This document shows, in pieces, positions 1-8,117 of a stretch of DNA of 64,000 nucleotides (position 1 is the first letter of the stretch; each line of letters opens with the position of its first letter). Under the pieces are notes generated by a model. It worked only from the letters and a program-made list of their open reading frames with translations, searched no databases and was not told where the DNA came from. The stretch is from Kitasatospora sp. A2-31 (GTDB lineage Bacteria > Actinomycetota > Actinomycetes > Streptomycetales > Streptomycetaceae): the NCBI RefSeq assembly GCF_022288725.1, contig NZ_JAKNTA010000005.1, positions 409,658 to 473,657 of the forward strand, in the 5' to 3' direction. The position numbers and the translations under genes were made by a program.

Positions 1-1063
1 TGCCGAGGCGGGCGGCGCGCGCGGACCAGAACGGGGCGTCCAGCTGGGCGGGCACCGGGACGGTCGGCGTGCCGGCCCGCAGGGTGGCGGCGGTGGTGCC
101 GGCACCCGCGTGGTGGACGGTCGCGGCCATCCGCGGGAACAGCCAGCAGTGCGGGGTGTCGTCGACGGTCAGTACGTCGTCGCCCTCCGGCGCGGCGAGG
201 CCGCTCCAGCCCGACTGGACCACCGCGCGCACCCGGGCGGCCCGCAGCGCGGCCAGGACGGTGGCGGTGAGCCGCTCGGGGTCGGGGACGACCAGACTGC
301 CGAAGCCGACGAACACCGGCGGCGGACCGGCCGCGAGGAAGTCGAGGAGCCGGGCCGGTGGCCGCCACCCGGGATCGGGGTGGGGCCACCAGTAGCCGGC
401 CACGTCCAGGCCGGGCCGCCAGTCGGCCGGCCGGGGCACCACGGTGGGGGAGAAGCCGTGCAGGACGGCGTGGTCGCGCCGGGCCCGCGCCACACTGCGC
501 GGCGGCAGGCCGAGGCGGCGGCGCAGCCGCCGCACCGCGGGGGCGAACAGCTGGTCGGTGGCGGCCTGGACGGCGTGCCCGGCGAGGACGTTCCCGGTCC
601 GCCCCAGCGACCGGGAGCCGGTCACGGCGGGGGCGAACTCCCTTGTCGGCGCCAGCGGCTGGAGGTGCAGCCCGAGGTGGGGCAGGCCGGCCGCCTCGGC
701 GACCGCCTGGCCGAGGGCGGAGGTGGTGCTGCTGGTGAGCAGGAGGTCGGCGCCCCGGTCGGCGGCGGCCGCGATGCCGTCGCCGATGGCGGGCATGAAG
801 GAGCGCCCCAGCCGCAGGAGTTCGAGGACGCCGAGCGGTCCGGCGCCGGCCCGCAGGAGCCGCTGGCCGCCGGTCGAGGCGAGCTCGGCGCGCGGGTCGA
901 CGGGCAGCGGACGGAACTCCAGGCCGGCCGCGCGCACCGTGCCGGCGAAGGTGGCGTGCGTGGCGACGGCCACCTCGTGGCCGGCCGCGAGCAGGTGGAC
1001 ACCGAGCCCGGTGAACGGAGCGACGTCGCCCCGGGAGCCGGCGGTGGCGATCAGGATGCGCAT
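1..1063 (-). CDS. GT1-family glycosyltransferase (MGT/sterol glucosyltransferase type), 3' end outside window
   Basis: Transfers a sugar from an NDP-sugar to a small acceptor in the cytoplasm; the acceptor cannot be read from the sequence. The N-terminus MRILIATAGSRGDVAPF is the classic GT-B start of this family. The C-terminal donor-binding part has VHHAGAGTT followed by a P-x-P-x-x-x-Q-x-D type loop. About 354 codons are visible and the frame is open at the left edge, so roughly 40-60 residues are missing. The start is ATG. A GATACT -10-like hexamer lies exactly 6 nt upstream with no ribosome binding site, which suggests a leaderless mRNA. No biosynthetic partner genes are visible beside it. 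Confidence 0.9.
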   Translation of the reverse strand, partial: MRILIATAGSRGDVAPFTGLGVHLLAAGHEVAVATHATFAGTVRAAGLEFRPLPVDPRAELASTGGQRLLRAGAGPLGVLELLRLGRSFMPAIGDGIAAAADRGADLLLTSSTTSALGQAVAEAAGLPHLGLHLQPLAPTREFAPAVTGSRSLGRTGNVLAGHAVQAATDQLFAPAVRRLRRRLGLPPRSVARARRDHAVLHGFSPTVVPRPADWRPGLDVAGYWWPHPDPGWRPPARLLDFLAAGPPPVFVGFGSLVVPDPERLTATVLAALRAARVRAVVQSGWSGLAAPEGDDVLTVDDTPHCWLFPRMAATVHHAGAGTTAATLRAGTPTVPVPAQLDAPFWSARAARLG

Positions 1064-1199
1064 GGCGGCAGTATCCCGGGGCCACCGGCCGGGACGGGGG
1101 CGGCCACGCCCGGCGCCCGGGAACCGCAGGGGCGCACGGAGCGTCCCTGCGGGCAGGGCGGTCCGGCCGGGACCGCCGTAGCGGAGGGCGGGAGGACGC

Positions 1200-1466
1200 A
1201 TGAGCTTCGTCGCATGGATCGTGCTGGGCTTGGTGGCCGGGGCCCTGGCCAAGTTGCTGCTGCCGGGGAAGGACCCGGGCGGCCTGGTGGTGACCACCCT
1301 GATCGGCGTCGCCGGGTCCTTCGTCGGCGGCTGGATCTCCTCACGGTTCCTGCACCGCGAGGTGACGGCGCACTTCTTCGACCTGGCCACCTGGGCCTCG
1401 GCCGTCGGCGGCGCCCTGGTGCTGCTGATCGCCTACCGCCTCGTCTTCGGCAACTCCCGCCGCTGA
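1200..1466 (+). CDS. GlsB/YeaQ/YmgE-family (transglycosylase-associated) small membrane protein
   Basis: An 88-aa protein with about three hydrophobic helices. It starts MSFVAWIVLGLVAGALAK, followed by the glycine-rich turn LLLPGKDPGG and a helix GVAGSFVGGWI, which is the family pattern. Members are induced by stress in several bacteria, but their biochemical role is unknown. GGGAGG sits at normal spacing before the ATG. It stands alone between the divergent glycosyltransferase and the convergent TetR gene. Confidence 0.9.
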   Translation: MSFVAWIVLGLVAGALAKLLLPGKDPGGLVVTTLIGVAGSFVGGWISSRFLHREVTAHFFDLATWASAVGGALVLLIAYRLVFGNSRR

Positions 1467-1518
1467 CCCTTCCGGCCGCCCGCGCCGCCCGGCACGGGCG
1501 ACCCGGGCGGCCGCGGGG

Positions 1519-2106
1519 TCACTTCGCGGCGAGGCCGCCGAGGATGAGCTTCCAGAGGGCCTCGAAGCGGTCCTGGGCGTGCGGATCGGACCACTCGGCC
1601 GCGTGTGCGGGGTCGTGGAAGTGCGCGGTGGCCTCGAAGACGGCGCGGGCGGTCGAGGCGATGTCGGCGGGCCCGAACTCCCCGTCCCGGACGCCGTCCC
1701 GGACGATCCGGCCGATCTGCGCGACCATGGTGTCGATGTGCGCCTCGACCGTGCTGCTGGTCTCGGCGACCAGGGCCAGGTAGGTGGCGAACAGCTGCGG
1801 GTCGTCCAGCGCCTTCTTCCGCTTGGCGGCGAAGAGCGTCGCCAGCCAGCGGTGCAGCCGGTCCGCGGCGGGGCCGGGCTCGGTGGCGATGAACTGCAGC
1901 TCGTGGTGGGCCTGGTCGAGCCAGCGCTGGGTGACGGCCTCGCGCAGCGCCGCCTTGCTGGGGAAGAACCGGTAGACGCTGGTGTGGCTGACGCCGAGGT
2001 TGCGGGCGACGTCCACCACGGTGGCCTTGGCCGGCCCGAACCGCCTCAGGACGTCCTCCGTCGCGCTCAGGATCTGCTCGGGGGTGAGTGCGCTGTCCGT
2101 GGTCAC
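1519..2106 (-). CDS. TetR-family transcriptional regulator
   Basis: A 195-aa TetR protein. The N-terminal helix-turn-helix spans about residues 10-55 and includes ATVVDVARNLGVSHTSVYR and FFPSKAALREAV. The C-terminal part is the usual helical ligand-binding domain. The GTG start was chosen because the HTH begins a few residues later. An in-frame extension of more than 100 residues upstream is arginine-rich junk. It lies 172 nt downstream of the aldo/keto reductase on the same strand, so both may share the promoter at about 3375-3414, whose palindrome would suit this repressor (inference). Confidence 0.92.
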   Translation of the reverse strand: MTTDSALTPEQILSATEDVLRRFGPAKATVVDVARNLGVSHTSVYRFFPSKAALREAVTQRWLDQAHHELQFIATEPGPAADRLHRWLATLFAAKRKKALDDPQLFATYLALVAETSSTVEAHIDTMVAQIGRIVRDGVRDGEFGPADIASTARAVFEATAHFHDPAHAAEWSDPHAQDRFEALWKLILGGLAAK

Positions 2107-2278
2107 GGGGAGGTTCGTCCTTCGGGTGGGGCGTCCGCCGCCGGGGCGGCGGCGGACGGCGCTGCGGCTGGCGGGTGCGGTGCTGGTCGGCGGTCGGTGC
2201 TGGGGGCTCGTCGGTGGTCGGAGGTGGTGGCCCGACGGCCGGACCCGGCGGCGGCGCCGTCCCGCGGGGGTGCCGCGC

Positions 2279-3304
2279 TCAGTGCTCGCTGTCGAGGTGG
2301 GCCATCTGAGCGGCAGCGTACCTCTCCCCGGCGGCGGAACCGGCCGGGACCGCGGCCTCGATCGCGGCGAGATCGGCCGGGTCGAGCGTGAGGTCCAGCG
2401 CGCCGAGGGCCTCGCCGAGCCGGTTGCGGCGGCGGGCGCCGACCAGCGGGACGACATCCTCGCCGCGCGAGGCGACCCAGGCGATCGCGACCTGCGCGAC
2501 GGTGGCGCCCCGCTCCGCGGCGACCGCGCGCAGCGCCTCGACCAGGCGCAGGTTGTGGGTGAGGTTGTCGCCCTGGAAGCGCGGGCTGTGGCCGCGGAAG
2601 TCGGTCCCGGCCAGAGCGCGGTCGTCGTTCCAGTGGCCGCTGAGCAGGCCGCGCGAGAGCACGCCGTACGCGGTGACGCCGATGCCCAGCTCGCGGGCGG
2701 CGGGCAGGATCCTCTCCTCGACGGAGCGGGAGATCAGGGAGTACTCGATCTGCAGGTCGCTGATCGGGTGGACGGCGGCGGCGCGGCGCAGGGTGTCGGC
2801 GCCGACCTCGGAGAGGCCGATGTGGCGGACGTGGCCGGCCTCGACCAGCTCGGCGATCGCGCCGACGGTCTCCTCGATCGGGACGTCCGGGTCCAGGCGG
2901 GCCGGCCGGTAGACGTCGATGTAGTCGGTGCGCAGGCGGCGCAGGGTGTAGGCGAGCGCGGTCTTCGTCGCCGCCGGGCTCGCGTCGTAGCCGAGCCACT
3001 GGCCGTCCGGGGTGCGCTGGGCGCCGAACTTCACGCTGATCCGGACGCTCTCGCGGTCGCGGCCGCGGAGTGCGTCGTGGATGAGCAGCTCGTTGTGGCC
3101 CATGCCGTAGAAGTCGCCGGTGTCGAGCAGGGTGACGCCGGCGTCGAGCGCGGCGCGGATGGTGGCGATGCTCTCGGCCTCGTCGGCCGGGCCGTAGAGG
3201 TCGGACATGCCCATGCAGCCGAGGCCGAGGACGGAGGTGGTGAGGCCGGTGGCGCCGAGGGGGCGCTGCGGGATGCGCGGGCCGGGGGAGGGGGTGGCGG
3301 ACAT
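2279..3304 (-). CDS. Aldo/keto reductase
   Basis: A 341-aa NADPH-dependent TIM-barrel oxidoreductase. Visible motifs are the N-terminal SVLGLGCMGMSDLYGP, the LLDTGDFYGMGHNE segment with the catalytic Asp and Tyr of the tetrad, VRISVKFG with the Lys, and a C-terminal cofactor region around VPLVGARRRNRL. It belongs to the YajO/plant-like group that usually acts on aldehydes or ketones; the substrate is not predictable. The ATG follows AGGAG at 6 nt. A longer in-frame extension upstream is rejected because it covers the promoter and operator. Confidence 0.93.
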   Translation of the reverse strand: MSATPSPGPRIPQRPLGATGLTTSVLGLGCMGMSDLYGPADEAESIATIRAALDAGVTLLDTGDFYGMGHNELLIHDALRGRDRESVRISVKFGAQRTPDGQWLGYDASPAATKTALAYTLRRLRTDYIDVYRPARLDPDVPIEETVGAIAELVEAGHVRHIGLSEVGADTLRRAAAVHPISDLQIEYSLISRSVEERILPAARELGIGVTAYGVLSRGLLSGHWNDDRALAGTDFRGHSPRFQGDNLTHNLRLVEALRAVAAERGATVAQVAIAWVASRGEDVVPLVGARRRNRLGEALGALDLTLDPADLAAIEAAVPAGSAAGERYAAAQMAHLDSEH

Positions 3305-3374
3305 GCAGGGCTCCTGGGGAGAAGAGGGGAGTGGGGTGTGGGTGCAGAGGCCTGGCAGGGGGTGGCCGAGTTCA

Positions 3375-3414
3375 ACTGTGCCACGGCGGCGAACAGATTT
3401 CAAAGTCTGTTCGC
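3375..3414 (-). promoter_or_regulatory. Promoter and palindromic operator of the aldo/keto reductase-TetR pair
   Basis: On the minus strand TTGAAA and CACAGT are separated by 17 nt, a good sigma-70-type promoter about 70 nt before the reductase start. A palindrome with perfect 9-bp arms (GCGAACAGA and TCTGTTCGC, 8-nt centre) at 3389-3414 covers the -35. A further half-site TGAAATCTGT at 3415-3424 pairs with ACAGATTTCA at 3393-3402 as a second, overlapping 10-bp inverted repeat. Such geometry is typical of TetR operators, so autoregulation by the TetR gene downstream is the likely reading. Confidence 0.65.
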
Positions 3415-3424
3415 TGAAATCTGT

Positions 3425-4002
3425 CATGTGAACTCGGTGCCCGATCGATGGCACGGTGTCATCGCCGATGCGTCCGCTCGACCGCCGCCCGGGAGCGTCG
3501 CGTCCGCGGCCCGGCTCGCCGGCCCGTGCGTCCCCTCGACGTGACACCACTGCCGGACCGCCGCACGCAACTGCCGGACCGCTGCCCGGTGTCGGTCCTC
3601 GCGCCGGGCCGTCCGGGCCCGGCCGGCGACCCGCCGACCTGGTACCGGGCGTTGAGCCGCTGTCACCCATCCGGCGTGGAAATGCCGCGCCTTGGCCGTT
3701 TGCGCTGCCAAACCCCGGCGGGGGGTTCATGGTGGAGGTGGGCGCGATCCGGCGACCGCGCTCGCGCGCCGATCCAGGCCCGCGCGCCGTAGGCCCGCCG
3801 CCGGTCTCCGACGGGCACGCGAGGCGGGGCCCGTCCCCCGGTGCGCTGGGAGCAGGGCCACCTCGCAGGCAACCGAACGGTTCTTCTAGGCTCACGTCTC
3901 GGCTTCCCTGTGGCGGTGCAGTCGCTGCGACCGCTGCTTCGAAGCCGCCGTCCACGGGGCCCCGGGTCGACCGGGGCCACCGGATCGAGCGAGGAGGACG
4001 CA
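3425..4002. other. Intergenic region without a recognisable gene
   Basis: Frames on both strands here lack the strong G/C third-position bias and resemble no family I know. One possible ECF-type promoter on the + strand, GAAC at 3875 and CGTC at 3895 (16-nt spacer), would read toward the M20 peptidase. TAGGCT at 3887-3892 is an alternative -10. A small inverted repeat, AACCG-AA-CGGTT, lies at 3871-3882. Both promoter readings are weak. Confidence 0.35.
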
Positions 4003-4191
4003 ATGCCAAGCACGCCGCCCAGCCGTTCCACCGGACTTGAGCCAGACGGGCCGTCCCGGGGGATCCCAGCTCCTGCCGGGTTCAGAGGGGTCGTCGGGCG
4101 GAGCGGAGCGTCCGGGGTCACTCGGGCCGCGCGCTCCGGCCGGCCGGTGCGACCGCTCAATACCGGCGGCGGCCGCGGAGGCGAGCGTTGA
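4003..4191 (+). CDS. Possible 62-aa leader ORF coupled to the M20 peptidase
   Basis: An ATG preceded by a strong ribosome binding site (GAGGAGG, spacing about 5 nt) opens a 62-codon frame rich in Arg, Gly, Ser and Pro. Its TGA overlaps the TTG start of the next gene in TTGA. The layout is that of translational coupling, where ribosomes finishing the leader would help a weak TTG start. Against it, third-position G/C is clearly lower than in neighbouring genes and the peptide matches no family I recognise. It may be a leader valued for its translation rather than its product. Confidence 0.35.
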   Translation: MPSTPPSRSTGLEPDGPSRGIPAPAGFRGVVGRSGASGVTRAARSGRPVRPLNTGGGRGGER

Positions 4192-5627
4192 GTCCCCGAA
4201 CCGTCCGGCCGCCCGTCGCCGAGCCCGTGACCACCGAACCCGCGCTGACCCCGGCCGCCGTCTCCGCGTCCCCCGACGCCGCGGCGGGAACGGCCGCCAC
4301 CGCGGCCCCCGTCGTCGCCGAGCCGTCCGACCCGGAGGCCGGCGCTCCGTCTCCCGGCACCGGTGCCGGTGCCGGTGCCGCGGGGACCGTCCCGTCCGCC
4401 GGCCCCGCCGCCGGCCCCGCGGCCGCACCGCCGGCCGCCGACGGACCCACCGCGGCCCTGCCGGGCCTTCCCCAGGCGCTCACCACCCGCGCCCGCACCC
4501 TGGCCGGAGCCGTCCGACGCCGCTGCGCCGACCTGGCCCGGATCGAGTCGCCCAGCGGGGACGCGCCCCGACTCAACGCGCTCGCCGAGGAGTTGGCCGC
4601 CGGATTCCGTGCCACCGGGGCCACCGCGCACCGCGAGGCCGGTCCGGCCGGCGACCACCTGCTGCTCCAGTGGGACGGCCAGGACGAGAGCCTTCCGCAC
4701 CTCCTGGTGGTCGGCCACCACGACACCGTCTGGCCGGTCGGCACCCTCGAGGACTGGCCGGTCACCGAACAGGACGGCATCCTCACCGGTCCCGGGGTGA
4801 TCGACATGAAGGGCGGACTCGCCGTCCTCGAAGGCGCGTTCGCCCTGCTCGCCGACCTCGGCCAGCGTCCGCACCGCACCGTCCGGCTGGTCGTGGTCTC
4901 CGACGAGGAGGTCGGCAGCCCCGACGGCCGCCGCCTGGTCGAGCGGCAACTGCGCGGCGCGGCCGCCGTCCTGGGCCTCGAACCGCCGCACCCGGACGGC
5001 CGGCTCAAGACCGCGCGCCGCGGCAGCAGCCGGGTCCGGCTCACGGTCACCGGGCGGGAGGCCCACGCCGGCAACGACGCCGCGGAGGGCGTGTCCGCCG
5101 TGGACGAACTGGTCGACCAGCTGGTCGCGGTCCGCGGGCTGGCCTGCCAGCCGGGCACCGAGCTCAACGCGGGGCGGATCAGTGGCGGCACCCGGGCCAA
5201 CGTGGTCGCCGGACGCGCGGAGGCCGAGCTCGGTCTGCGCTTCGCCACCGCCGAGGCCCAGCGCCGCACCCTCGACAACCTGGCCCGGCTCGCCGCACTG
5301 CGCCCGGGGGCGCGGGTGCGGACCGAGGTGCTCTCCAGCCGCCCGGCCTGGCCGGAGCGCGCCGCGAACCCGCTGCTGCGGCACGTCCGGTCGCTCGCGG
5401 CCGTGCTCGGCCAGCAGCTGGACGGCGGCCCGGCGGGCGGCGCCGGGGACACCAATCTGCCGGGCTCGCGCGGACTGCCGACGCTCGACGGCTTCGGCGC
5501 GGTCGGTGCGGGTGCCCACGCACGGCACGAGCACATCCGGATCGACCAGCTGGCGCCGCGGATCGCGCTGCTGGCCGCACTCCTCGCCGTCCCGCTGCCC
5601 CGCCTGCGGGACCGGGCGGAGGGGTAG
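4188..5627 (+). CDS. M20-family metallopeptidase (carboxypeptidase G2/ArgE-like)
   Basis: A two-zinc amidohydrolase/exopeptidase of 479 aa. Catalytic signatures are in order: VVGHHDTVWPVG (metal His and Asp), GPGVIDMKGG (bridging Asp), SDEEVGSPDG (catalytic Glu pair), a dimerisation/lid insert beginning SSRVRLTVTGREAHAG, and HEHIRID near the C-terminus. The first ~95 residues are a low-complexity Ala/Pro/Gly stretch with no obvious signal peptide. The TTG start is supported by GGAGG six nt upstream. The next in-frame GTG, 13 codons later, has no such site. The substrate is unknown. A strong hairpin follows the stop. Confidence 0.9.
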   Translation: MSPRTVRPPVAEPVTTEPALTPAAVSASPDAAAGTAATAAPVVAEPSDPEAGAPSPGTGAGAGAAGTVPSAGPAAGPAAAPPAADGPTAALPGLPQALTTRARTLAGAVRRRCADLARIESPSGDAPRLNALAEELAAGFRATGATAHREAGPAGDHLLLQWDGQDESLPHLLVVGHHDTVWPVGTLEDWPVTEQDGILTGPGVIDMKGGLAVLEGAFALLADLGQRPHRTVRLVVVSDEEVGSPDGRRLVERQLRGAAAVLGLEPPHPDGRLKTARRGSSRVRLTVTGREAHAGNDAAEGVSAVDELVDQLVAVRGLACQPGTELNAGRISGGTRANVVAGRAEAELGLRFATAEAQRRTLDNLARLAALRPGARVRTEVLSSRPAWPERAANPLLRHVRSLAAVLGQQLDGGPAGGAGDTNLPGSRGLPTLDGFGAVGAGAHARHEHIRIDQLAPRIALLAALLAVPLPRLRDRAEG

Positions 5628-5664
5628 GTCCGGCGCCCGGCCGTCGGGCCGCCTGCGAACGGGA

Positions 5665-5706
5665 GACGGGCCCGCCGTCCGGCAGCCGCCGGACGGCGGG
5701 CCCGTC
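5665..5706 (+). terminator. Strong hairpin after the M20 peptidase
   Basis: Perfect 19-bp arms (5665-5683 and 5688-5706) with an AGCC tetraloop, 38 nt after the peptidase stop. There is no T-run, as usual in Streptomyces. It isolates the peptidase from the paa promoter that follows. Confidence 0.8.
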
Positions 5707-5767
5707 GGGTCTCCCGGTCCGCGGGCCGCATCCCGTCCGGCCCCGAGCGGGCCCCGGCCCGCCTCCC

Positions 5768-5818
5768 TTGTCAGGGCGCCGCCTCACCGCGCACAATGGA
5801 ACCGACCGAACGGTCAGT
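5768..5818 (+). promoter_or_regulatory. Promoter and TetR-type operator of the paa operon
   Basis: TTGTCA at 5768 and CACAAT at 5792 are separated by 18 nt. Immediately downstream, at 5801-5818, arms ACCGACCG and CGGTCAGT (7 of 8 positions symmetric) flank AA. The site would cover the transcription start and is shaped like TetR-family operators, the class that controls phenylacetate genes in several bacteria. No paa regulator gene lies in the window, so the protein involved is unknown. Confidence 0.6.
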
Positions 5819-5914
5819 CGGGAGCGCGAGTGCCCGGCGGGCGACACGGCGGGACCCAGCCGCCCTGCCCGTCACGCCTCGCGTCCGGCGACGCGCGACA
5901 CGTGAGAGGGGACC

Positions 5915-6928
5915 GTGGTGACAGCAGAGGTGGCCGAACCGGTCCCCGCCCAGACCCAGGAGGAGCGCTTCGAGGCGGTCATCGCCGCCGAGCAGCGGAT
6001 CGAGCCCCGGGACTGGATGCCCGACGCCTACCGGGCCACCCTGATCCGCCAGATCGCCCAGCACGCCCACTCCGAGATCATCGGCATGCAGCCCGAGGGC
6101 AACTGGCTCACCCGCGCCCCGTCGCTGCGCCGCAAGGCGATCCTGCTCGCCAAGGCCCAGGACGAGGCCGGCCACGGTCTCTACCTCTACGCCGCCGCCG
6201 AGACCCTCGGGGTGGACCGAGCCGAGCTCACCGAGAAGCTGATCTCCGGCCGCCAGAAGTACTCCTCGATCTTCAACTACCCGACGCTCACCTACGCCGA
6301 CGTCGGCGTGATCGGCTGGCTGGTCGACGGCGCCGCGATCTGCAACCAGGTGCCGCTCTGCCGCTGCAGCTACGGCCCCTACGCCCGGGCCATGGTCCGG
6401 ATCTGCAAGGAGGAGTCGTTCCACCAGCGCCAGGGCTACGAGCTGCTGATGACGCTCATGCGCGGCACCGAGGCCCAGCGCCGGATGGTCCAGGACGCGG
6501 TCGACCGCTGGTGGTGGCCGTCGCTGATGATGTTCGGCCCCTCGGACGGGGACTCGCCGAACACCGCCCGCTCGATGGCCTGGCGGATCAAGCGGCACAC
6601 CAACGACGAACTGCGCCGGCGCTTCGTGGACATGACCGTGCCGCAGGCCCAGCACCTCGGCGTCACCCTGCCCGACCCCGAGCTGCGGTGGAACGAGGAG
6701 CGCGGCGGCTGGGACTTCGGCGAGCCCGACTGGTCCGAACTGACCCGGGTGATCCACGGCCAGGGCCCGTGCAACGCCCAGCGGATCGAGCGCCGCCGCG
6801 CCGCCCACGAGGACGGCGCCTGGGTGCGCGAGGCCGCCTCCGCCTACGCCGCGAAGCGCCGCGCCGAGGCCGGGACCCGCACCGCCGACGAAGCCCAGCA
6901 CACCCCGGAACAGGAGAACGGAAAGTGA
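5915..6928 (+). CDS. paaA: 1,2-phenylacetyl-CoA epoxidase subunit PaaA
   Basis: Catalytic di-iron subunit of the multicomponent monooxygenase that epoxidises phenylacetyl-CoA in the cytoplasm, the ring-activating step of aerobic phenylacetate breakdown. It is 337 aa, the usual length. Motifs seen are RIEPRDWMPDAYRATLIRQ, the ferritin-like metal ligands in HAHSEIIGMQPEGNW and KAQDEAGHGLYLY, and EESFHQRQGYE. A GAGAGGGG site precedes two adjacent GTG codons; the first is used here and the second, 3 nt on, is equally possible. The stop overlaps paaB by 4 nt. Confidence 0.97.
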   Translation: MVTAEVAEPVPAQTQEERFEAVIAAEQRIEPRDWMPDAYRATLIRQIAQHAHSEIIGMQPEGNWLTRAPSLRRKAILLAKAQDEAGHGLYLYAAAETLGVDRAELTEKLISGRQKYSSIFNYPTLTYADVGVIGWLVDGAAICNQVPLCRCSYGPYARAMVRICKEESFHQRQGYELLMTLMRGTEAQRRMVQDAVDRWWWPSLMMFGPSDGDSPNTARSMAWRIKRHTNDELRRRFVDMTVPQAQHLGVTLPDPELRWNEERGGWDFGEPDWSELTRVIHGQGPCNAQRIERRRAAHEDGAWVREAASAYAAKRRAEAGTRTADEAQHTPEQENGK

Positions 6929-7218
6929 CCGAGTCCAAGGCCGGCTGGCCGCTGTACGAGGTGTTCGTGCGCCCCCGGCGCGGGCTGAACCACGTCCACG
7001 TCGGCTCGCTGCACGCGGCCGACGACCGGATGGCGCTGCTCGCGGCCCGCGACCTCTACACCCGGCGCAACGAGGGCGTCAGCCTCTGGGTGGTCCGCTC
7101 GGACGCGATCACCGCCTCCACGCCGGACGAGCGGGACCCGTTCTTCGAGCCGAGCGGCGACAAGGTCTACCGCCACCCGACCTTCTACGACATCCCCGAG
7201 GATGTCCCGCACATCTGA
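6925..7218 (+). CDS. paaB: 1,2-phenylacetyl-CoA epoxidase subunit PaaB
   Basis: A 97-aa accessory subunit needed for activity of the PaaABCE complex. The sequence has the family landmarks WPLYEVFVRPRRGLNHVHVG, AARDLYTRR and the terminal region DKVYRHPTFYDIPEDVPHI. The GTG start overlaps the paaA stop (GTGA), indicating translational coupling. The gene is complete and of normal length. Confidence 0.97.
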   Translation: MTESKAGWPLYEVFVRPRRGLNHVHVGSLHAADDRMALLAARDLYTRRNEGVSLWVVRSDAITASTPDERDPFFEPSGDKVYRHPTFYDIPEDVPHI

Positions 7219-7235
7219 CGGGGAGCAGCAGTACC

Positions 7236-8117
7236 ATGACCGACGACCACGTCTACCTCAGCCTCTCCGAGGCGTCCCCCGAGCCCGAGGGCGAGGGCCG
7301 CTGGGCCTACGGCACGGGCTTCGCCGACCCGCTGCTCGGGGTCGACACGGCGGTGCCGGCCGGCCTCGACGGAGCCGACCTCGCCGCGTACTGCCTGATG
7401 CTGGGCGACGACGCGCTCGTCCTCGCCCAGCGGCTCATCGAGTGGTGCACCCGGGCGCCGGAGCTGGAGGAGGAGGTCGCGCTCGCCAACCTCGGCCTCG
7501 ACCTGCTGGGCCAGGCCCGCCAGCTGCTCACCCGGGCCGGCCAGGCGGACGGCTCCGGCCGCACCGAGGACGATCTGGCCTACTGGCGCGAGGAGCACGA
7601 GTTCCGCAACGTCCGCCTGGTCGAGGCCCCCAACGGCGACTTCGCGTACTCGATCGCCCGCCTGCTGCTCTTCGCGACCGCGCGCGGCGCACTGTACGAG
7701 GAGCTGGCCGGCCACGCCGACCCGGTCCTGGCGGCGGTCGCCGCCCGGGGCGCCAAGGAGCTCGCGTACCACCGCGAGTACGCCACCGCCTGGACGCTGC
7801 GGCTGGGCGACGGGACGGCGTACTCGGCGCAGCGGATGCAGGCCGGCCTGGACGCGGTCTGGCCGCTGCTGGACGAGCTGTTCACCGCGCACCCGGTGGA
7901 ACTGCGGGTCGGCGTGGACCCGGCGACGCTGCGCGAGCCGGTGCTGCGCTCGCTCGCCGCCGTGCTGGCCGAGGCCGGACTGGCGGTGCCGGAGGTGCCG
8001 GGGCTGGCCACGGTCGGCGGCCGGGCCGGCCGGGACGGCGTGCACACCGAGGCGCTGGGGTTGCTGCTGGCCGAACTGCAGGTGCTCGCCCGTGCGCACC
8101 CGGGGGCGACGTGGTGA
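7236..8117 (+). CDS. paaC: 1,2-phenylacetyl-CoA epoxidase subunit PaaC
   Basis: A 293-aa structural partner of PaaA with the same ferritin-like fold but without a working di-iron site. Recognisable stretches are DDALVLAQRLIEWCTRAPEL, ANLGLDLLGQARQLLTRAG, EHEFRNVRLVEAPNGDFAYS and AKELAYHREYATAWTLRLGDG. The start ATG lies 17 nt after paaB behind GGGGAGCAGCAG. The stop overlaps the paaD start by 4 nt. Confidence 0.97.
   Translation: MTDDHVYLSLSEASPEPEGEGRWAYGTGFADPLLGVDTAVPAGLDGADLAAYCLMLGDDALVLAQRLIEWCTRAPELEEEVALANLGLDLLGQARQLLTRAGQADGSGRTEDDLAYWREEHEFRNVRLVEAPNGDFAYSIARLLLFATARGALYEELAGHADPVLAAVAARGAKELAYHREYATAWTLRLGDGTAYSAQRMQAGLDAVWPLLDELFTAHPVELRVGVDPATLREPVLRSLAAVLAEAGLAVPEVPGLATVGGRAGRDGVHTEALGLLLAELQVLARAHPGATW

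Noticed and set aside
110..1783. 557-codon + frame over the glycosyltransferase, GlsB and TetR genes
   Set aside because: Gly/Arg/Pro-rich shadow running through three real genes on both strands; no domain.
3663..5534. Long open frame (about 620 codons) on the minus strand opposite the M20 peptidase
   Set aside because: It is an antisense frame created by the high GC content. It has low-complexity Gly/Arg composition, while the + strand frame has all M20 catalytic motifs.
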